A stretch of DNA of 64,000 nucleotides from Halomonas ventosae. Lineage in GTDB: Bacteria > Pseudomonadota > Gammaproteobacteria > Pseudomonadales > Halomonadaceae. The notes below the pieces were generated by a model, which worked only from the letters and a program-made list of their open reading frames with translations, had not been told where the DNA came from and ran no database searches. The stretch is taken from assembly GCF_004363555.1 (NCBI RefSeq), contig NZ_SNZJ01000017.1, forward strand, positions 38,776 to 102,775. Direction: 5' to 3'. Positions 8,308-20,025 of this stretch are shown in pieces. A program made the translations under genes and the position numbers. Position 1 is the stretch's first letter. Each line of letters begins with the position of its first letter.

Positions 8308-8781
8308 TCAAGGGCGCTTGGGAAGGACCACCACCCGGGTGCCGGAGGCGATGTCCGACCAGCTACGCTTCTCGCCGTCGACCAGGATCCACAGGTATCC
8401 CAGGCCGAAGGCGGCCAGCGAGATGCTGGCCACCAGGAAGCGCTGCAGCGCCTGGAAGCCGGTGATCGAGCAGCCATCGAGGGTCTGCACCCGCAGCCGC
8501 CAGGCCTGCATGCCCAGCGTCATGCCGCCACGGGTCCAGAAGAAGCCGAAGAAGACGAAGGCAGTGACCGCCAGCAGCAGGCGCAGCGACAGCACCTGGA
8601 CAAGCCCCGTGCCCACCTGCTCCGCCGGCACCTCCAGCACCAGCCGCACCACGGCCAGGTGCGCCGAGACCATGACGATCCAGATCGCCAGCACCAGCAG
8701 GCCATCATAGAGCATGGCGCCCAGCCGCCGGCCGAGGCCGGCCGGCCAGACAGCGTCGAGTTGGTCGAAACGTCGTTGCAT
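8308..8781 (-). CDS. RDD family membrane protein
   Basis: The 157-residue inner-membrane protein carries the RDD domain. It has a GRRLGAMLYDGLL start, two or three hydrophobic segments (about 25-45, 62-85 and 110-130) and the conserved TRGGMTLGMQAWRLRV block near 83-98. Some family members are implicated in ion or solute transport, but most are uncharacterised. It lies 12 bp after lptG on the same strand and is probably the last gene of the lptFG unit. Confidence 0.88.
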   Translation of the reverse strand: MQRRFDQLDAVWPAGLGRRLGAMLYDGLLVLAIWIVMVSAHLAVVRLVLEVPAEQVGTGLVQVLSLRLLLAVTAFVFFGFFWTRGGMTLGMQAWRLRVQTLDGCSITGFQALQRFLVASISLAAFGLGYLWILVDGEKRSWSDIASGTRVVVLPKRP

Positions 8782-8793
8782 GAATCCCCCGGC

Positions 8794-9858
8794 TCAGCCC
8801 GTACGGCGTAACAGATAGAACCCCACCCCGGCACATAGCAGGGTCGGCGCCAGCACCGCCCAGGCCGGCGAGAAGCCGAATACCGTGGAGGCCGGCCCCA
8901 GCAGGTCCTGCAGGTACTTGAAGACCAGGCCGGTGATCACCCCGTAGAAGACCCGCGTGCCCGCGGCCACGGTGCGCAAGGGGCCGAACACGAAGGAGGC
9001 CGCCACCAGGACTAGCGACGCCATGGTCAACGGCATCAGCATCTTCTGCCAGAAATAGAGCAGCGGCTGGGTCGCCTGCTGGCCCTGGTCGCGCAGGTAG
9101 CGGGCATAGGCCCACAGCTCGCTGGGCGCCTGGCTCTCCACGTCACGCAGTAGCCGGTCGAGCTGGTCCGGCGTCATGGCGGTCTCCCAGCCCAGGGTCT
9201 CATGGCGCTCGACCTCGGTGCGCGCCTCGAGAAAGCGGGTCACCGCCACGTCCTCCAGTTCCCAGCGGTCATCGCGCCACACCGCCCGGCGGGCGCTCGT
9301 CGCCTCGCGCAGGGTCTTGCCCTCGAAGCGGTAGCGGGTCAGGTCGAGCACGGTATCATCGGCGCGGATGGCACCGAAGCGATAGAAGCTGTCACCCTCG
9401 CGCTGCCAGCCGCCGCGCTCGGTGAGCACCGCGCCCTCGCCCTGCATCTGCTCGAGGCGCCAGGCGCTGGCGAACTGCTCGGTACGCGGGCTGACGAACT
9501 CGGCGATGGCGAGCACCACCACGATCACCAGGATGATGGGCTTCATCACGCCCCAGAGGATGCGGACCAGCGAGCGGCCGGCGGCGCGCATCACCGTCAG
9601 CTCGTTGCTCGAGGCCATGCTGCCAAGCCCGATCAGCGCCCCGATCAGCACCCCCACCGGCGCGTACTGGTAGAAGCGCCAGGGCAGGCGCATCAGCAGG
9701 TAGAGCAGTACCTGGAAGGCGCCATAGTCGCCTTCCACGTCGCCGAGATCATTGATGTAGGTGATCACCAGGTCCAGGCCCAGCAGCACCACCTGCACCA
9801 CGATGATGGCGCCCAGCACGTTGCGGGCGATGTAGCGGTCGAGCCGGTCGATGATCAT
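8794..9858 (-). CDS. lptG: LPS export ABC transporter permease LptG
   Basis: The 354-residue inner-membrane component of the LptB2FG complex extracts lipopolysaccharide and passes it to the LptC-LptA bridge. It has six predicted membrane helices, three N-terminal and three C-terminal, around a periplasmic beta-jellyroll. The N-terminus (IIDRLDRYIARNVL) and MRAAGRS coupling-helix region are typical. The start overlaps the lptF stop as ATGA, so the two permeases are translationally coupled. The ATPase gene lptB is not in this window. Confidence 0.96.
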   Translation of the reverse strand: MIIDRLDRYIARNVLGAIIVVQVVLLGLDLVITYINDLGDVEGDYGAFQVLLYLLMRLPWRFYQYAPVGVLIGALIGLGSMASSNELTVMRAAGRSLVRILWGVMKPIILVIVVVLAIAEFVSPRTEQFASAWRLEQMQGEGAVLTERGGWQREGDSFYRFGAIRADDTVLDLTRYRFEGKTLREATSARRAVWRDDRWELEDVAVTRFLEARTEVERHETLGWETAMTPDQLDRLLRDVESQAPSELWAYARYLRDQGQQATQPLLYFWQKMLMPLTMASLVLVAASFVFGPLRTVAAGTRVFYGVITGLVFKYLQDLLGPASTVFGFSPAWAVLAPTLLCAGVGFYLLRRTG

Positions 9859-10937
9859 CCGCTCATCCCCTTGTGCTGGGCCCGGGCCATCATCGCCAGG
9901 CCGATGGCCAGGAAGCCGCCATGGATCGGCCACATCCCAAGCGCCACCGGCCAGCTGCCACGGCCGATGGCGTCCAGCGCCGCCAGCAGCAGGCTGAGGT
10001 AGGCCACGTAGAGGAAGATCGCCGGCAGCAGCTTGGCGAAGCGTCCCTGGCGGGGGTTGACCCGGGAGAGCGGCATGGCCAGCAGGGTCAGGATGAAGAC
10101 CATCAACGGCAGGCCAAGCCGCCACTGCAGCTGGGCCCGCGCCGGCCGGGCGTCATCGGCGAACAGCGCGGCGGTGGTGGCGTATTCGGGCGCATCGAGC
10201 TCGGCCTTCTCGGCGGCCCCCGAGAGGCGCACCGCATAGGTGCCGAATTCCAGCCGCTCGGCCTCGGCCCGCCCGGGGTCGACGCTGTAGCGCTCGCCGT
10301 CGGCGAGCACCAGGAAACGGCTGCCGGTCTCGGGATCGGTGGTCTGGTAGCCGGTTTCGGCTCGGGTCACCACGCTCTCGGGGGTGCCGTCGCCGCGCGA
10401 CTGACGCTCGCTGATGAACACCTCCTGCATGCGGCTCTGGTCCTCGTTCATGGCCTCGGTATAGGCCGTGCGGCCGCCGCCGAAGTCCTGGAAGCGCCCC
10501 GGCGCCAGGGCGGAGAAGTCGAGCTGGCTGCGCTGCTCCTCGAGCAGCACCTCGTTGTGCAGGGCCCCGGTCGGGGTCAGCCAGAGGCTGCACATCCCCA
10601 CCAGGATCGCCACCAGGGTGGCGGGCACCAGGCTGACCTGCAGCAGGCGGTTGGGGCTGGTGCCGCAGGCCACCAGCACGGTGATCTCGCTGTTGAGGTA
10701 GAGCTGGCCATAGGCCAGCAGGATGCCCAGGAAGAACGCCAGCGGCAGGATCAGCTCAAGGAACCCCGGCAGGTGGAAGAGCATCAGGGTGCCGAGGATG
10801 CTCGCCGGGATCTCCCCCTCGGCGGCATTGGAGAAGTAGCGGATGAAGCGGCTGCCCATGATCACCAGCAGCAGGACGCCAGCCACGGCGGCCATGGTCA
10901 GCAGGATCTCGCGGGTCAGGTAACGGAATATGATCAA
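9855..10937 (-). CDS. lptF: LPS export ABC transporter permease LptF
   Basis: The 360-residue partner of LptG has the same 3+3 helix architecture with a periplasmic beta-jellyroll. The N-terminus IIFRYLTREILL and the segment YLNSEITVLVACG are family hallmarks. I place the start at a TTG (10937): it begins exactly at the conserved N-terminus and has GGGAG six bases upstream, whereas the nearest ATG adds 13 unconserved residues rich in Pro and Gly. The gene diverges from pepA across a 137 bp gap, the same arrangement seen in many gammaproteobacteria. Confidence 0.93.
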   Translation of the reverse strand: MIIFRYLTREILLTMAAVAGVLLLVIMGSRFIRYFSNAAEGEIPASILGTLMLFHLPGFLELILPLAFFLGILLAYGQLYLNSEITVLVACGTSPNRLLQVSLVPATLVAILVGMCSLWLTPTGALHNEVLLEEQRSQLDFSALAPGRFQDFGGGRTAYTEAMNEDQSRMQEVFISERQSRGDGTPESVVTRAETGYQTTDPETGSRFLVLADGERYSVDPGRAEAERLEFGTYAVRLSGAAEKAELDAPEYATTAALFADDARPARAQLQWRLGLPLMVFILTLLAMPLSRVNPRQGRFAKLLPAIFLYVAYLSLLLAALDAIGRGSWPVALGMWPIHGGFLAIGLAMMARAQHKGMSG

Positions 10938-11074
10938 CGCTGTCTCCCGGCCCGGCACCCCGCGGGGCCCGGCCATCTTCCATGCAATGACGCCTTGCCT
11001 TGGGTACACTGGGATGACTCGGCAACGTGCCGGCATTATCCAGAATCCCCCATCGCTTGTCTTGTGGAGACACC

Positions 11075-12595
11075 ATGGAATTCCCCGTTCAGACGGCCAA
11101 TCCCGCCAAGGCCGAGACGGCCTGTCTCGTGGTACCGGTGTTCAAGGATGGCGCGCTGCTGCCCGCGGCCGCCAAGCTCGACGACGTCAGCGAGCGGCTG
11201 ATCGGCCAGCTGATCGAGCGCGGTGACTTCGATGCCAGGCTGGGCAATGTGCTGATGGTCCCCTTCGCCCCGGGGCTCAATGCCGATCGTCTGATGCTGG
11301 TGGGCCTCGGCGAGCGCGACAAGTGCCGGGAAGGCGCCTTCCGCAAGGCACTGGATGCCGCCTTCACCGCCCTGGCGGCGCTGCCCGTCGAGGAGGTCGC
11401 CGTGGCCTTCAACGACGTGCCGGTGCCCGACCGGGCCTGTGACTGGAAGGCCCGCATGGTGGCCGAGGCCGCCCATCGCGCCGTCTACCGCTTCGACGAG
11501 TTCAAGTCCGAGAAGGCCCCCGCGCCGCAGCTCGCCCGCGTCACCCTGCTGGTCAGCGAGCAGGGCGATGCCGAGGCGGCCCGCCTGGGCGGGCGCATCG
11601 GCGACGCCATCGGCCAGGGCGTGGCCACCACCCGCACCCTGGGCAACCTGCCGGGCAACGTCTGTACCCCCAGCTACCTGGCGGAGCAGGCCGAGGCGCT
11701 GGGCGAGGGCTCCGGCGGGGCGCTCTCCGTGGAGATCCTCGACGAGGAGGCCCTGGAGCGCCTGGGCGCCCACAGCCTGCTCTCCGTGGGCCGCGGAAGC
11801 GAGCAGCCCTCGCGGCTGATCGTCATGAGCTACCAGGGTGCCGAGAACCCCGACGAGGCGCCCCACGTGCTGGTGGGCAAGGGCATCACCTTCGACACCG
11901 GCGGCATCTCGCTCAAGCCCGGCGAGGCGATGGACGAGATGAAGTTCGACATGTGCGGGGCGGCCAGCGTGTTCGGCACCGTGACCGCGGTGCTGGCCAT
12001 CAAGCCGAGGATCAACCTGGTGGCCATCGTCGCCGCCGCCGAGAACATGCCCGACGGCCGTGCCACCAAGCCCGGCGACATCATCAAGACGCTCAAGGGC
12101 CTCTCCGTGGAGGTGCTCAATACCGATGCCGAGGGCCGCCTGGTGCTGTGCGATGCCCTGACCTACGCCGAGCGCTTCGAGCCTGCAAGCGTAGTGGACA
12201 TCGCCACCCTGACCGGGGCCGCCATCATCGCCCTGGGCCACCATGCCACCGGCCTGCTCGCCAACGATGACGACCTGGCGCTGGACCTGCTGGATGCCGG
12301 CGAGACCGCCTGGGACCGCGCCTGGCACCTGCCGCTGTGGGACGAGTACCAGGAGCAGCTCGACTCCAACTTCGCCGACCTGGCGAACATAGGCGGCCGC
12401 CCGGCGGGCACCATCACCGCCGCCTGCTTCCTCTCGCGCTTCGCCGACAAGTTCCCGTGGGCGCACCTGGACATCGCCGGCACCGCCTGGACCTCCGGCA
12501 AGGAGAAGGGGGCCAGCGGCCGCCCGGTGGGGCTGCTGACCCAGTACCTGCTGGACCGCGAGACCGACCATGAGGTCGAGATCACCGACGACTGA
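11075..12595 (+). CDS. pepA: Leucyl aminopeptidase (M17)
   Basis: The 506-residue cytosolic hexameric dimetal aminopeptidase releases N-terminal residues from peptides; in E. coli it is also a DNA-binding accessory factor. The family signature NTDAEGRLVL is at 349-358, and the metal-binding segment GKGITFDTGGISLKP precedes it. The ATG at 11075 is preferred over one 48 bases upstream because the former matches the usual N-terminus and has a GGAG site. It is divergent from lptFG. Confidence 0.96.
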   Translation: MEFPVQTANPAKAETACLVVPVFKDGALLPAAAKLDDVSERLIGQLIERGDFDARLGNVLMVPFAPGLNADRLMLVGLGERDKCREGAFRKALDAAFTALAALPVEEVAVAFNDVPVPDRACDWKARMVAEAAHRAVYRFDEFKSEKAPAPQLARVTLLVSEQGDAEAARLGGRIGDAIGQGVATTRTLGNLPGNVCTPSYLAEQAEALGEGSGGALSVEILDEEALERLGAHSLLSVGRGSEQPSRLIVMSYQGAENPDEAPHVLVGKGITFDTGGISLKPGEAMDEMKFDMCGAASVFGTVTAVLAIKPRINLVAIVAAAENMPDGRATKPGDIIKTLKGLSVEVLNTDAEGRLVLCDALTYAERFEPASVVDIATLTGAAIIALGHHATGLLANDDDLALDLLDAGETAWDRAWHLPLWDEYQEQLDSNFADLANIGGRPAGTITAACFLSRFADKFPWAHLDIAGTAWTSGKEKGASGRPVGLLTQYLLDRETDHEVEITDD

Positions 12596-12663
12596 TTTCG
12601 CGCCCGGCAGGGTTGCCTTTTCGCGGTGGTGACCTTTTCATGTGGGATGTCGACTTCCATGCA

Positions 12664-12683
12664 CCGGGCCCTTGCCGGCCCGG
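12664..12683. terminator. GC hairpin after pepA (weak terminator)
   Basis: A seven-base stem, CCGGGCC and GGCCCGG, with a six-base loop lies in the 147 bp between pepA and ilvE. Only a short TATCCTGTTT follows, so termination is uncertain. The rest of this gap shows no leader peptide rich in Ile, Leu or Val codons. Confidence 0.35.
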
Positions 12684-12742
12684 TATCCTGTTTAGTGCAC
12701 GGGCGCCCGGATGCGCCCCGCCAGTAGCGGAGACCCCTTGCC

Positions 12743-13843
12743 GTGTCCCTTGAACGCTTTTCCGTGAGCCCCTCCACTCGCCCCACCGCGGAAACGATCC
12801 GCAACGACATCCTCGACAACCCGGGCTTCGGTCGCTACTTCACCGACCACATGGCCCATGTCCGCTGGACCCTCGATGCCGGCTGGCACGGCCATGAGGT
12901 GCGCCCCTACGGCCCGCTGACCCTGGACCCCGCCGCCGCGGTGCTGCACTACGGCCAGGAGATCTTCGAGGGCATCAAGGCCTACCGCCACGCCGACGGC
13001 TCGGTCTGGACCTTCCGCCCGGAAAAGAACGCCGAGCGCTTCCGCCGCAGCGCCCGCCGCCTGGCCCTGCCGGAGCTCTCCGACGAGGACTTCATCGACT
13101 CGCTCAAGGCCCTGCTCGCTCGCGACCAGGCCTGGGTGCCGACCCCGGCCAGCGAGGCCGACGAGTCGAGCCTCTACCTGCGTCCCTTCATGATCGCCAG
13201 CGAGACCTTCCTCGGGGTGCGCCCGTCCCATGAGGTCGACTACTACGTCATCGCCTCGCCGGCGGCCGCCTACTTCCAGGGCGGCGTGAAGCCGGTCTCC
13301 ATCTGGCTCTCCTCGCACTACAAGCGCGCCGCTCCCGGCGGCACCGGCTACGCCAAGTGCGGCGGCAACTACGCCGCCTCGCTGGCCGCCCAGAAGGAGG
13401 CCGCGGCCCATGACTGCAGCCAGGTCGCCTTCCTCGACGCCGCCGAGAACATGTGGGTCGAGGAGCTCGGGGGCATGAACCTGTTCTTCGTGTTCCGCGA
13501 CGGCCGCATCGTCACCCCGCGCCTCACCGACACCATCCTCGAGGGCGTGACCCGCGACTCGGTGCTGACCCTGGCCAGGGACGAGGGCCTTACCCCGGAG
13601 GAGCGCCCGATCAGCATCGAGGAGTGGCGCGAGGGCGCCGCCTCCGGCGAGATCACCGAGATCTTCGCCTGCGGTACCGCCGCGGTGATCACCCCGGTGG
13701 GCGAGCTGGTCACCGAGAGCGACCGCATCCGCCTCTCCGCCCAGGGCGACAACGAGGTGGCCAAGCGCCTGCGCACCCGCCTGCTCGACCTGCAGTACGG
13801 CCGCCGCGAGGACACCCGAGGCTGGCTGACGCGCCTGGCCTGA
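12743..13843 (+). CDS. ilvE: Branched-chain amino acid aminotransferase
   Basis: The 366-residue fold-type IV PLP enzyme interconverts Leu, Ile and Val with their 2-oxo acids using glutamate/2-oxoglutarate. K205 in the YAKCGGNYA segment is the likely Schiff-base lysine, and EELGGMNLFFV and GTAAVITPVG are PLP-phosphate-binding segments. The length and N-terminal extension fit the longer subgroup found in many bacteria and eukaryotes. The start is GTG, with GGAG about 10 bases upstream. It is followed by a structured repeat and then holC. Confidence 0.94.
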   Translation: MSLERFSVSPSTRPTAETIRNDILDNPGFGRYFTDHMAHVRWTLDAGWHGHEVRPYGPLTLDPAAAVLHYGQEIFEGIKAYRHADGSVWTFRPEKNAERFRRSARRLALPELSDEDFIDSLKALLARDQAWVPTPASEADESSLYLRPFMIASETFLGVRPSHEVDYYVIASPAAAYFQGGVKPVSIWLSSHYKRAAPGGTGYAKCGGNYAASLAAQKEAAAHDCSQVAFLDAAENMWVEELGGMNLFFVFRDGRIVTPRLTDTILEGVTRDSVLTLARDEGLTPEERPISIEEWREGAASGEITEIFACGTAAVITPVGELVTESDRIRLSAQGDNEVAKRLRTRLLDLQYGRREDTRGWLTRLA

Positions 13844-13874
13844 GACACTCGAGCTTACGCCTCCTTCCGATCAA

Positions 13875-13969
13875 GGGGCGCCGGAGACAGGGCGAAGAGG
13901 GGGTCCTATGCCAGGAATGGCATCGGTAGCGCCCAGGGAAGGGTTCACAGCGCCCCCTCGCTCCCTGTC
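13875..13969 (-). repeat. Structured dispersed repeat, copy B
   Basis: This is the second copy of the element at 1381-1476, in opposite orientation, between ilvE and holC. Its outer arms, GACAGGGCGAAGAGGGGG (13886-13903) and CCCCCTCGCTCCCTGTC (13953-13969), are inverted repeats. The inner hairpin ATGCCA-GGAA-TGGCAT (13908-13923) is perfect. Where copy A has C and G in the inner stem, copy B has T and A, so pairing is kept. Confidence 0.85.
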
Positions 13970-14008
13970 GCCGGGCCAGCCCCGCGACGAGTTGCTCTGC
14001 GATAACCC

Positions 14009-14455
14009 ATGACCCAAGTCGACTTCTATATCCTCCCTGATACCACGCTCGAGGCCCGCCTGCTCTTCGCCTGCCGGCTGGCCGAGACGATCTATCGCAA
14101 GGGCTACCGGCTGCACCTGCACGCCGAGGACGAGGCCATGGCCCGGGAGCTGGACGACCGGCTCTGGACCTTTCGGGCCGATGCCTACGTGCCGCACGCC
14201 CTGTCGGGGGACGAGGCGGCCGAGGGCGTGCCGGTGACCATCGGCTGGCAGGACCTGCCGATGGACGGCGAGCCGCCCCAGGCGCTGCTCAACCTGCATC
14301 CCGGGATCCCCGAGTGGTTCTCGCGCTTCGAGCGGGTCGCCGAGATCATCAACCAGCACCAGGACGTGCTCATCGCCAAGCGCGAGTGCTGGCAGACCTA
14401 CAAGAAGCGCGGCTACCCGGTCACCCCCCACCAGCTCAAGGGCCAGGCGGGCTGA
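14009..14455 (+). CDS. holC: DNA polymerase III chi subunit
   Basis: The 148-residue clamp-loader accessory protein binds psi (HolD) and the C-terminal tail of SSB at the replication fork. The MTQVDFYILP start, LACRLAETIYRKGYRLHLH region and PLNLHPGIPEWFSRFERVAEI-type core are characteristic; here the Pro is replaced in LLNLHPGIPEW. The gene directly precedes valS, the standard gammaproteobacterial order. The valS promoter overlaps its stop codon. Confidence 0.94.
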   Translation: MTQVDFYILPDTTLEARLLFACRLAETIYRKGYRLHLHAEDEAMARELDDRLWTFRADAYVPHALSGDEAAEGVPVTIGWQDLPMDGEPPQALLNLHPGIPEWFSRFERVAEIINQHQDVLIAKRECWQTYKKRGYPVTPHQLKGQAG

Positions 14456-14481
14456 CGCCTCCCCCGGCATCACGCTATAAT
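14452..14481 (+). promoter_or_regulatory. Predicted sigma-70 promoter for valS
   Basis: CTGACG at 14452-14457 and a perfect TATAAT at 14476-14481 are 18 bp apart, ending about 90 bp before the valS start. The -35 element includes the holC stop codon. This would let valS be expressed independently of holC. Confidence 0.6.
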
Positions 14482-14572
14482 CGGGCCCATTTTTCAGCAT
14501 CCCCGGCACCCTGGCAGCTCCCGCGAGGCGCGCTGCCATGGGTCGGTGCCACCTCCTCGACCCGGAATGCCC

Positions 14573-17419
<2,847 letters not shown>

Positions 17420-17443
17420 TCGCTGTCCACTCCCCCAGGACGA

Positions 17444-17468
17444 AAGGGCCCGCCAATGGCGGGCCCTT
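17444..17468. terminator. Bidirectional terminator between valS and META lipoprotein gene
   Basis: A perfect 11-base stem, AAGGGCCCGCC and GGCGGGCCCTT, with loop AAT lies between two convergent genes. The A/T ends give a short U-run in either direction. Confidence 0.85.
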
Positions 17469-17495
17469 ATCGTTCAGGGATCGGTCGCTACAGGA

Positions 17496-17948
17496 TCAGT
17501 CGACGCGTCGCCAGCCGCCCAGCACCCGCTGGTCGGGGCCGAAGAACACCAGCCGGTCGTGGTCGATCAGGTAGCGGTAGGCGTTCTCCAGCATGCCGGT
17601 CACCCGGGCGGCGTCCTCGGCCCGGGGGCAGGCGCGACGCGTGGTGGCCAGGTCCGAGAACGCGATGCGGTTGTTGTCGCCCAGCGCGGCCCGACCGGTC
17701 AGCCGATTGCAGCCGTCGCTGCCGCTCACCCGGCCATCGCGATCGATCACGAAGTGGGGGTGCTCCGGCATCTCGAGGCGCTCGTCGGTGCCCACCAGCA
17801 GCAGGTTCCAGCGCTGGTCGACCACCGGCCCCTCGAGCCGGGCCGTGGGCTCGTCGGCGACCTGGGGCGCCGGCCCACCCCCGCAGGCGGCCAGCAGCAG
17901 GGCGCCGGCCGCGAGCATCAGTGTATTGCGTAACGGTTTGATCATCAT
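17496..17948 (-). CDS. META-domain lipoprotein (HslJ-like)
   Basis: The 150-residue protein has a short lipoprotein signal with lipobox LAAC (Cys at about 22) followed by a META/HslJ domain. The domain has the W-x-L opening in VVDQRWNLLLV, the SGSDGCNRLTG block and a Cys-containing RRACP segment. E. coli HslJ is linked to heat and novobiocin resistance; the role here is unknown. The ATG at 17948 has AAGGAAG upstream; a second Met follows at once. It converges on valS. Confidence 0.85.
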   Translation of the reverse strand: MMIKPLRNTLMLAAGALLLAACGGGPAPQVADEPTARLEGPVVDQRWNLLLVGTDERLEMPEHPHFVIDRDGRVSGSDGCNRLTGRAALGDNNRIAFSDLATTRRACPRAEDAARVTGMLENAYRYLIDHDRLVFFGPDQRVLGGWRRVD

Positions 17949-18058
17949 GGTATCTTCCTTGAGGCACGAGGCGATTGCCCAGGCGCCAAGCTTGCCCCAG
18001 CCGGGGCATCGAGACAATTCCCCCGCTCCACCGTTCATTGCTCCCCATGAGGCCCCGC

Positions 18059-18463
18059 ATGCTTCACGCGCTCCACAACGATGCCCTCGGCAAGCTGATC
18101 CTGCGACTCACCGTGGCAGGCCTGCTGCTGCCCCACGGGCTGACCAAGCTGCTCAACCCGGGCAGCCTGACCTGGATCGGCAATACCCTGGCCGGCCAGG
18201 GGCTACCCACCGTGCTCGCCTACGGCGTGCTGGTCGGCGAGGTTGCGGCGCCGCTGATGGCGCTGGTCGGCTGGCGTAGCCGCGTGGCGGGACTGCTGAT
18301 GGCCGCCAACATGGTGGTGGCCATCTTTCTGGTGCACATGGGGGAGATCACCGCCTTCAAGGACAACGGCGGCTGGGCTCTGGAGTTGCAGGGCTTCTTC
18401 CTGTTCGGCGCCCTGGCGCTGGTCTTCCTGGGCAGCGGACGTATGGCCTGGCGGCCGGATTGA
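18059..18463 (+). CDS. DoxX family membrane protein
   Basis: The 134-residue inner-membrane protein has four hydrophobic helices and DoxX features: LRLTVAGLLLPHGLTKLLNP near the start, a GEVAAPLMALVGW motif in helix 2 and the GGWALELQGFFL segment. Family members are linked to redox or quinone-associated complexes, but no function is assigned here. I used the ATG at 18059 because GAGG precedes it by six bases; an ATG 12 bases upstream is possible. Confidence 0.85.
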   Translation: MLHALHNDALGKLILRLTVAGLLLPHGLTKLLNPGSLTWIGNTLAGQGLPTVLAYGVLVGEVAAPLMALVGWRSRVAGLLMAANMVVAIFLVHMGEITAFKDNGGWALELQGFFLFGALALVFLGSGRMAWRPD

Positions 18464-18493
18464 GCCTGCCACCCGGACACCGAGCCCTGGCGA

Positions 18494-18934
18494 TTACCAG
18501 GTACCCGTGTTTTCCATGGAAGCCCAAGGCTCTTTCGGTTCCTGGGGTTCCCCCTTCTGGAGCAACTCGACGGAGATATTGTCGGGACTTCTGACGAAGG
18601 CCATGTGGCCGTCCCGGGGCGGACGGTTGATGGTCACGCCATTCGCCTGCAGGTGCTCGCAGAGGGCATAGATGTCGTCCACCCGGTAGGCCAGGTGGCC
18701 GAAGTTGCGCCCGCCGGAGTACTCCTCGGGATCCCAGTTCCAGGTCAGCTCCAGCTCCGGCGCCTTGAGCTCGGCGGAGCGGGCCTCGTCCGCCGGGGCG
18801 GCCAGGAAGACCAGGGTGAAGCGGCCCTTCTCGCTCTCCTTGCGACGCACCTCGGTCAGGCCGAGCAGGTCACAGTAGAAGTGCAGCGAGGCGTCGAGGT
18901 CGCTGACCCGGACCATGGTGTGCAGGTACTGCAT
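18494..18934 (-). CDS. gloA: Lactoylglutathione lyase (glyoxalase I)
   Basis: The 146-residue metalloenzyme converts the methylglyoxal-glutathione adduct to S-lactoylglutathione. The four metal ligands expected for glyoxalase I are visible as His5 (LHTMVRV), Glu in LELTWNW, His in FGHLAYRV and Glu in ISVELLQ. The short length without the plant/yeast insertion suggests the nickel-type bacterial class. It lies 17 bp downstream of the DUF411 gene, probably in one transcript. Confidence 0.94.
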   Translation of the reverse strand: MQYLHTMVRVSDLDASLHFYCDLLGLTEVRRKESEKGRFTLVFLAAPADEARSAELKAPELELTWNWDPEEYSGGRNFGHLAYRVDDIYALCEHLQANGVTINRPPRDGHMAFVRSPDNISVELLQKGEPQEPKEPWASMENTGTW

Positions 18935-18951
18935 GGGAAACTCCTGTCGCG

Positions 18952-19401
18952 TCAGTCGTGGGTGTATTCGGAGAAGATCGCCGGCGTGCGATCGTCATGG
19001 CGCCAGCCCAGCACCGCATAGTCGTCCTGGCGGCCGGTCTCCATGCCGGGAGAGCCATGGGGCATGCCCGGCACCGCCAGTCCCGCCAGGTCGGGCCGTT
19101 CGTCCAGCAGGCGACGGATGTCGGCCGCCGGGACATGGCCCTCGATCACGTAGCCATCCACCACCGCGGTGTGGCAGGAGGCGAGCTCGGGCGAGACGCC
19201 ATGCTCGATCTTCACCGCCCGCATGTCGCGGGTCTCGTGCTGTGTGACCTCGAAGCCCTCGGCCTCCAGGTGCTCGGCCCAGGCGGTGCAGCAGCCGCAG
19301 TTCGGGTCCTTGTGTATCTCCACCACGGGTTCGGCCCAGGCGGGGATGGCGGTGACGGCCAGCAGGGCGCCGGCGAGGGTCAGGCGTAGCGGTGATGTCA
19401 T
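18952..19401 (-). CDS. DUF411 family exported protein
   Basis: The 149-residue protein has a signal peptide ending AWA-E (about 26-27) and the DUF411 hallmark DPNCGCC with the following TAWAEHLEAEGF helix. A downstream CHTAVVDGYVIEGHVP block completes the domain. Family members often accompany copper-resistance genes and are thought to bind metal through the Cys cluster, but none are adjacent here. A GGGAG site supports the ATG at 19401. Confidence 0.88.
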   Translation of the reverse strand: MTSPLRLTLAGALLAVTAIPAWAEPVVEIHKDPNCGCCTAWAEHLEAEGFEVTQHETRDMRAVKIEHGVSPELASCHTAVVDGYVIEGHVPAADIRRLLDERPDLAGLAVPGMPHGSPGMETGRQDDYAVLGWRHDDRTPAIFSEYTHD

Positions 19402-19478
19402 GACGGGCACTCCCCGGTATAAGGTATCGGCACGATTGTCGGTCATTTCCCGGCCCCACTGCCACCCGGAGCGACAGC

Positions 19479-20018
19479 ATGAGCCACTACTGCGACCTGG
19501 CCCCCGGGCATCCGTTCCACGGCCCCTATCACGACCACGAATACGGCTTCCCGGTGGACGACGACGGCACCCTCTTCGAACGCCTGGTGCTGGAGATCAA
19601 CCAGGCGGGACTCTCCTGGCTCACCGTGCTGAAGAAGCGCGAGGCCTTCCGGGAGGCCTTCGAGGGCTTCGACATCGACCGCATCGCCAACTATGGCGAA
19701 GCCGAACGGGCGCGGCTGCTGGCGGATGCGGGCATCATCCGCAACCGCCTCAAGGTCGATGCCGTGATTCACAACGCCGCGGTGGTGCAGGTGCTGCAGG
19801 CCGAGCACGGCAGCCTGCGCTCCTGGCTCGACCACCACCATCCGCTGGATCATGCCGCCTGGGTGCGCCTCTTCCGGCGCACCTTCCGCTTCACCGGGCC
19901 GGAGATCGTGGGCGAGTTGCTGATGAGCACCGGCTACCTGTCGGGCGCCCACCGCGACGACTGCCCGGTGCAGGCGCGCATCCTGGCCGCCTCTCCGCCC
20001 TGGGCACGGCCCGGTTGA
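19479..20018 (+). CDS. tag: DNA-3-methyladenine glycosylase I
   Basis: The 179-residue base-excision repair enzyme removes 3-methyladenine from alkylated DNA. It shows the family opening YHDHEYGFPVDDD, the LEINQAGLSWLTVLKKR helix and the C-terminal zinc-snap residues in GAHRDDCPV, with the N-terminal partners Cys5 and His. Compared with E. coli Tag the usual W after the HD-E is Y. It diverges from the DUF411/gloA pair. Confidence 0.92.
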   Translation: MSHYCDLAPGHPFHGPYHDHEYGFPVDDDGTLFERLVLEINQAGLSWLTVLKKREAFREAFEGFDIDRIANYGEAERARLLADAGIIRNRLKVDAVIHNAAVVQVLQAEHGSLRSWLDHHHPLDHAAWVRLFRRTFRFTGPEIVGELLMSTGYLSGAHRDDCPVQARILAASPPWARPG

Positions 20019-20025
20019 GCGCCGC

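Noticed and set aside
12596..12742. Possible ilv attenuator leader before ilvE
   Set aside because: No short frame with runs of Ile, Leu or Val codons and no convincing alternative hairpins.
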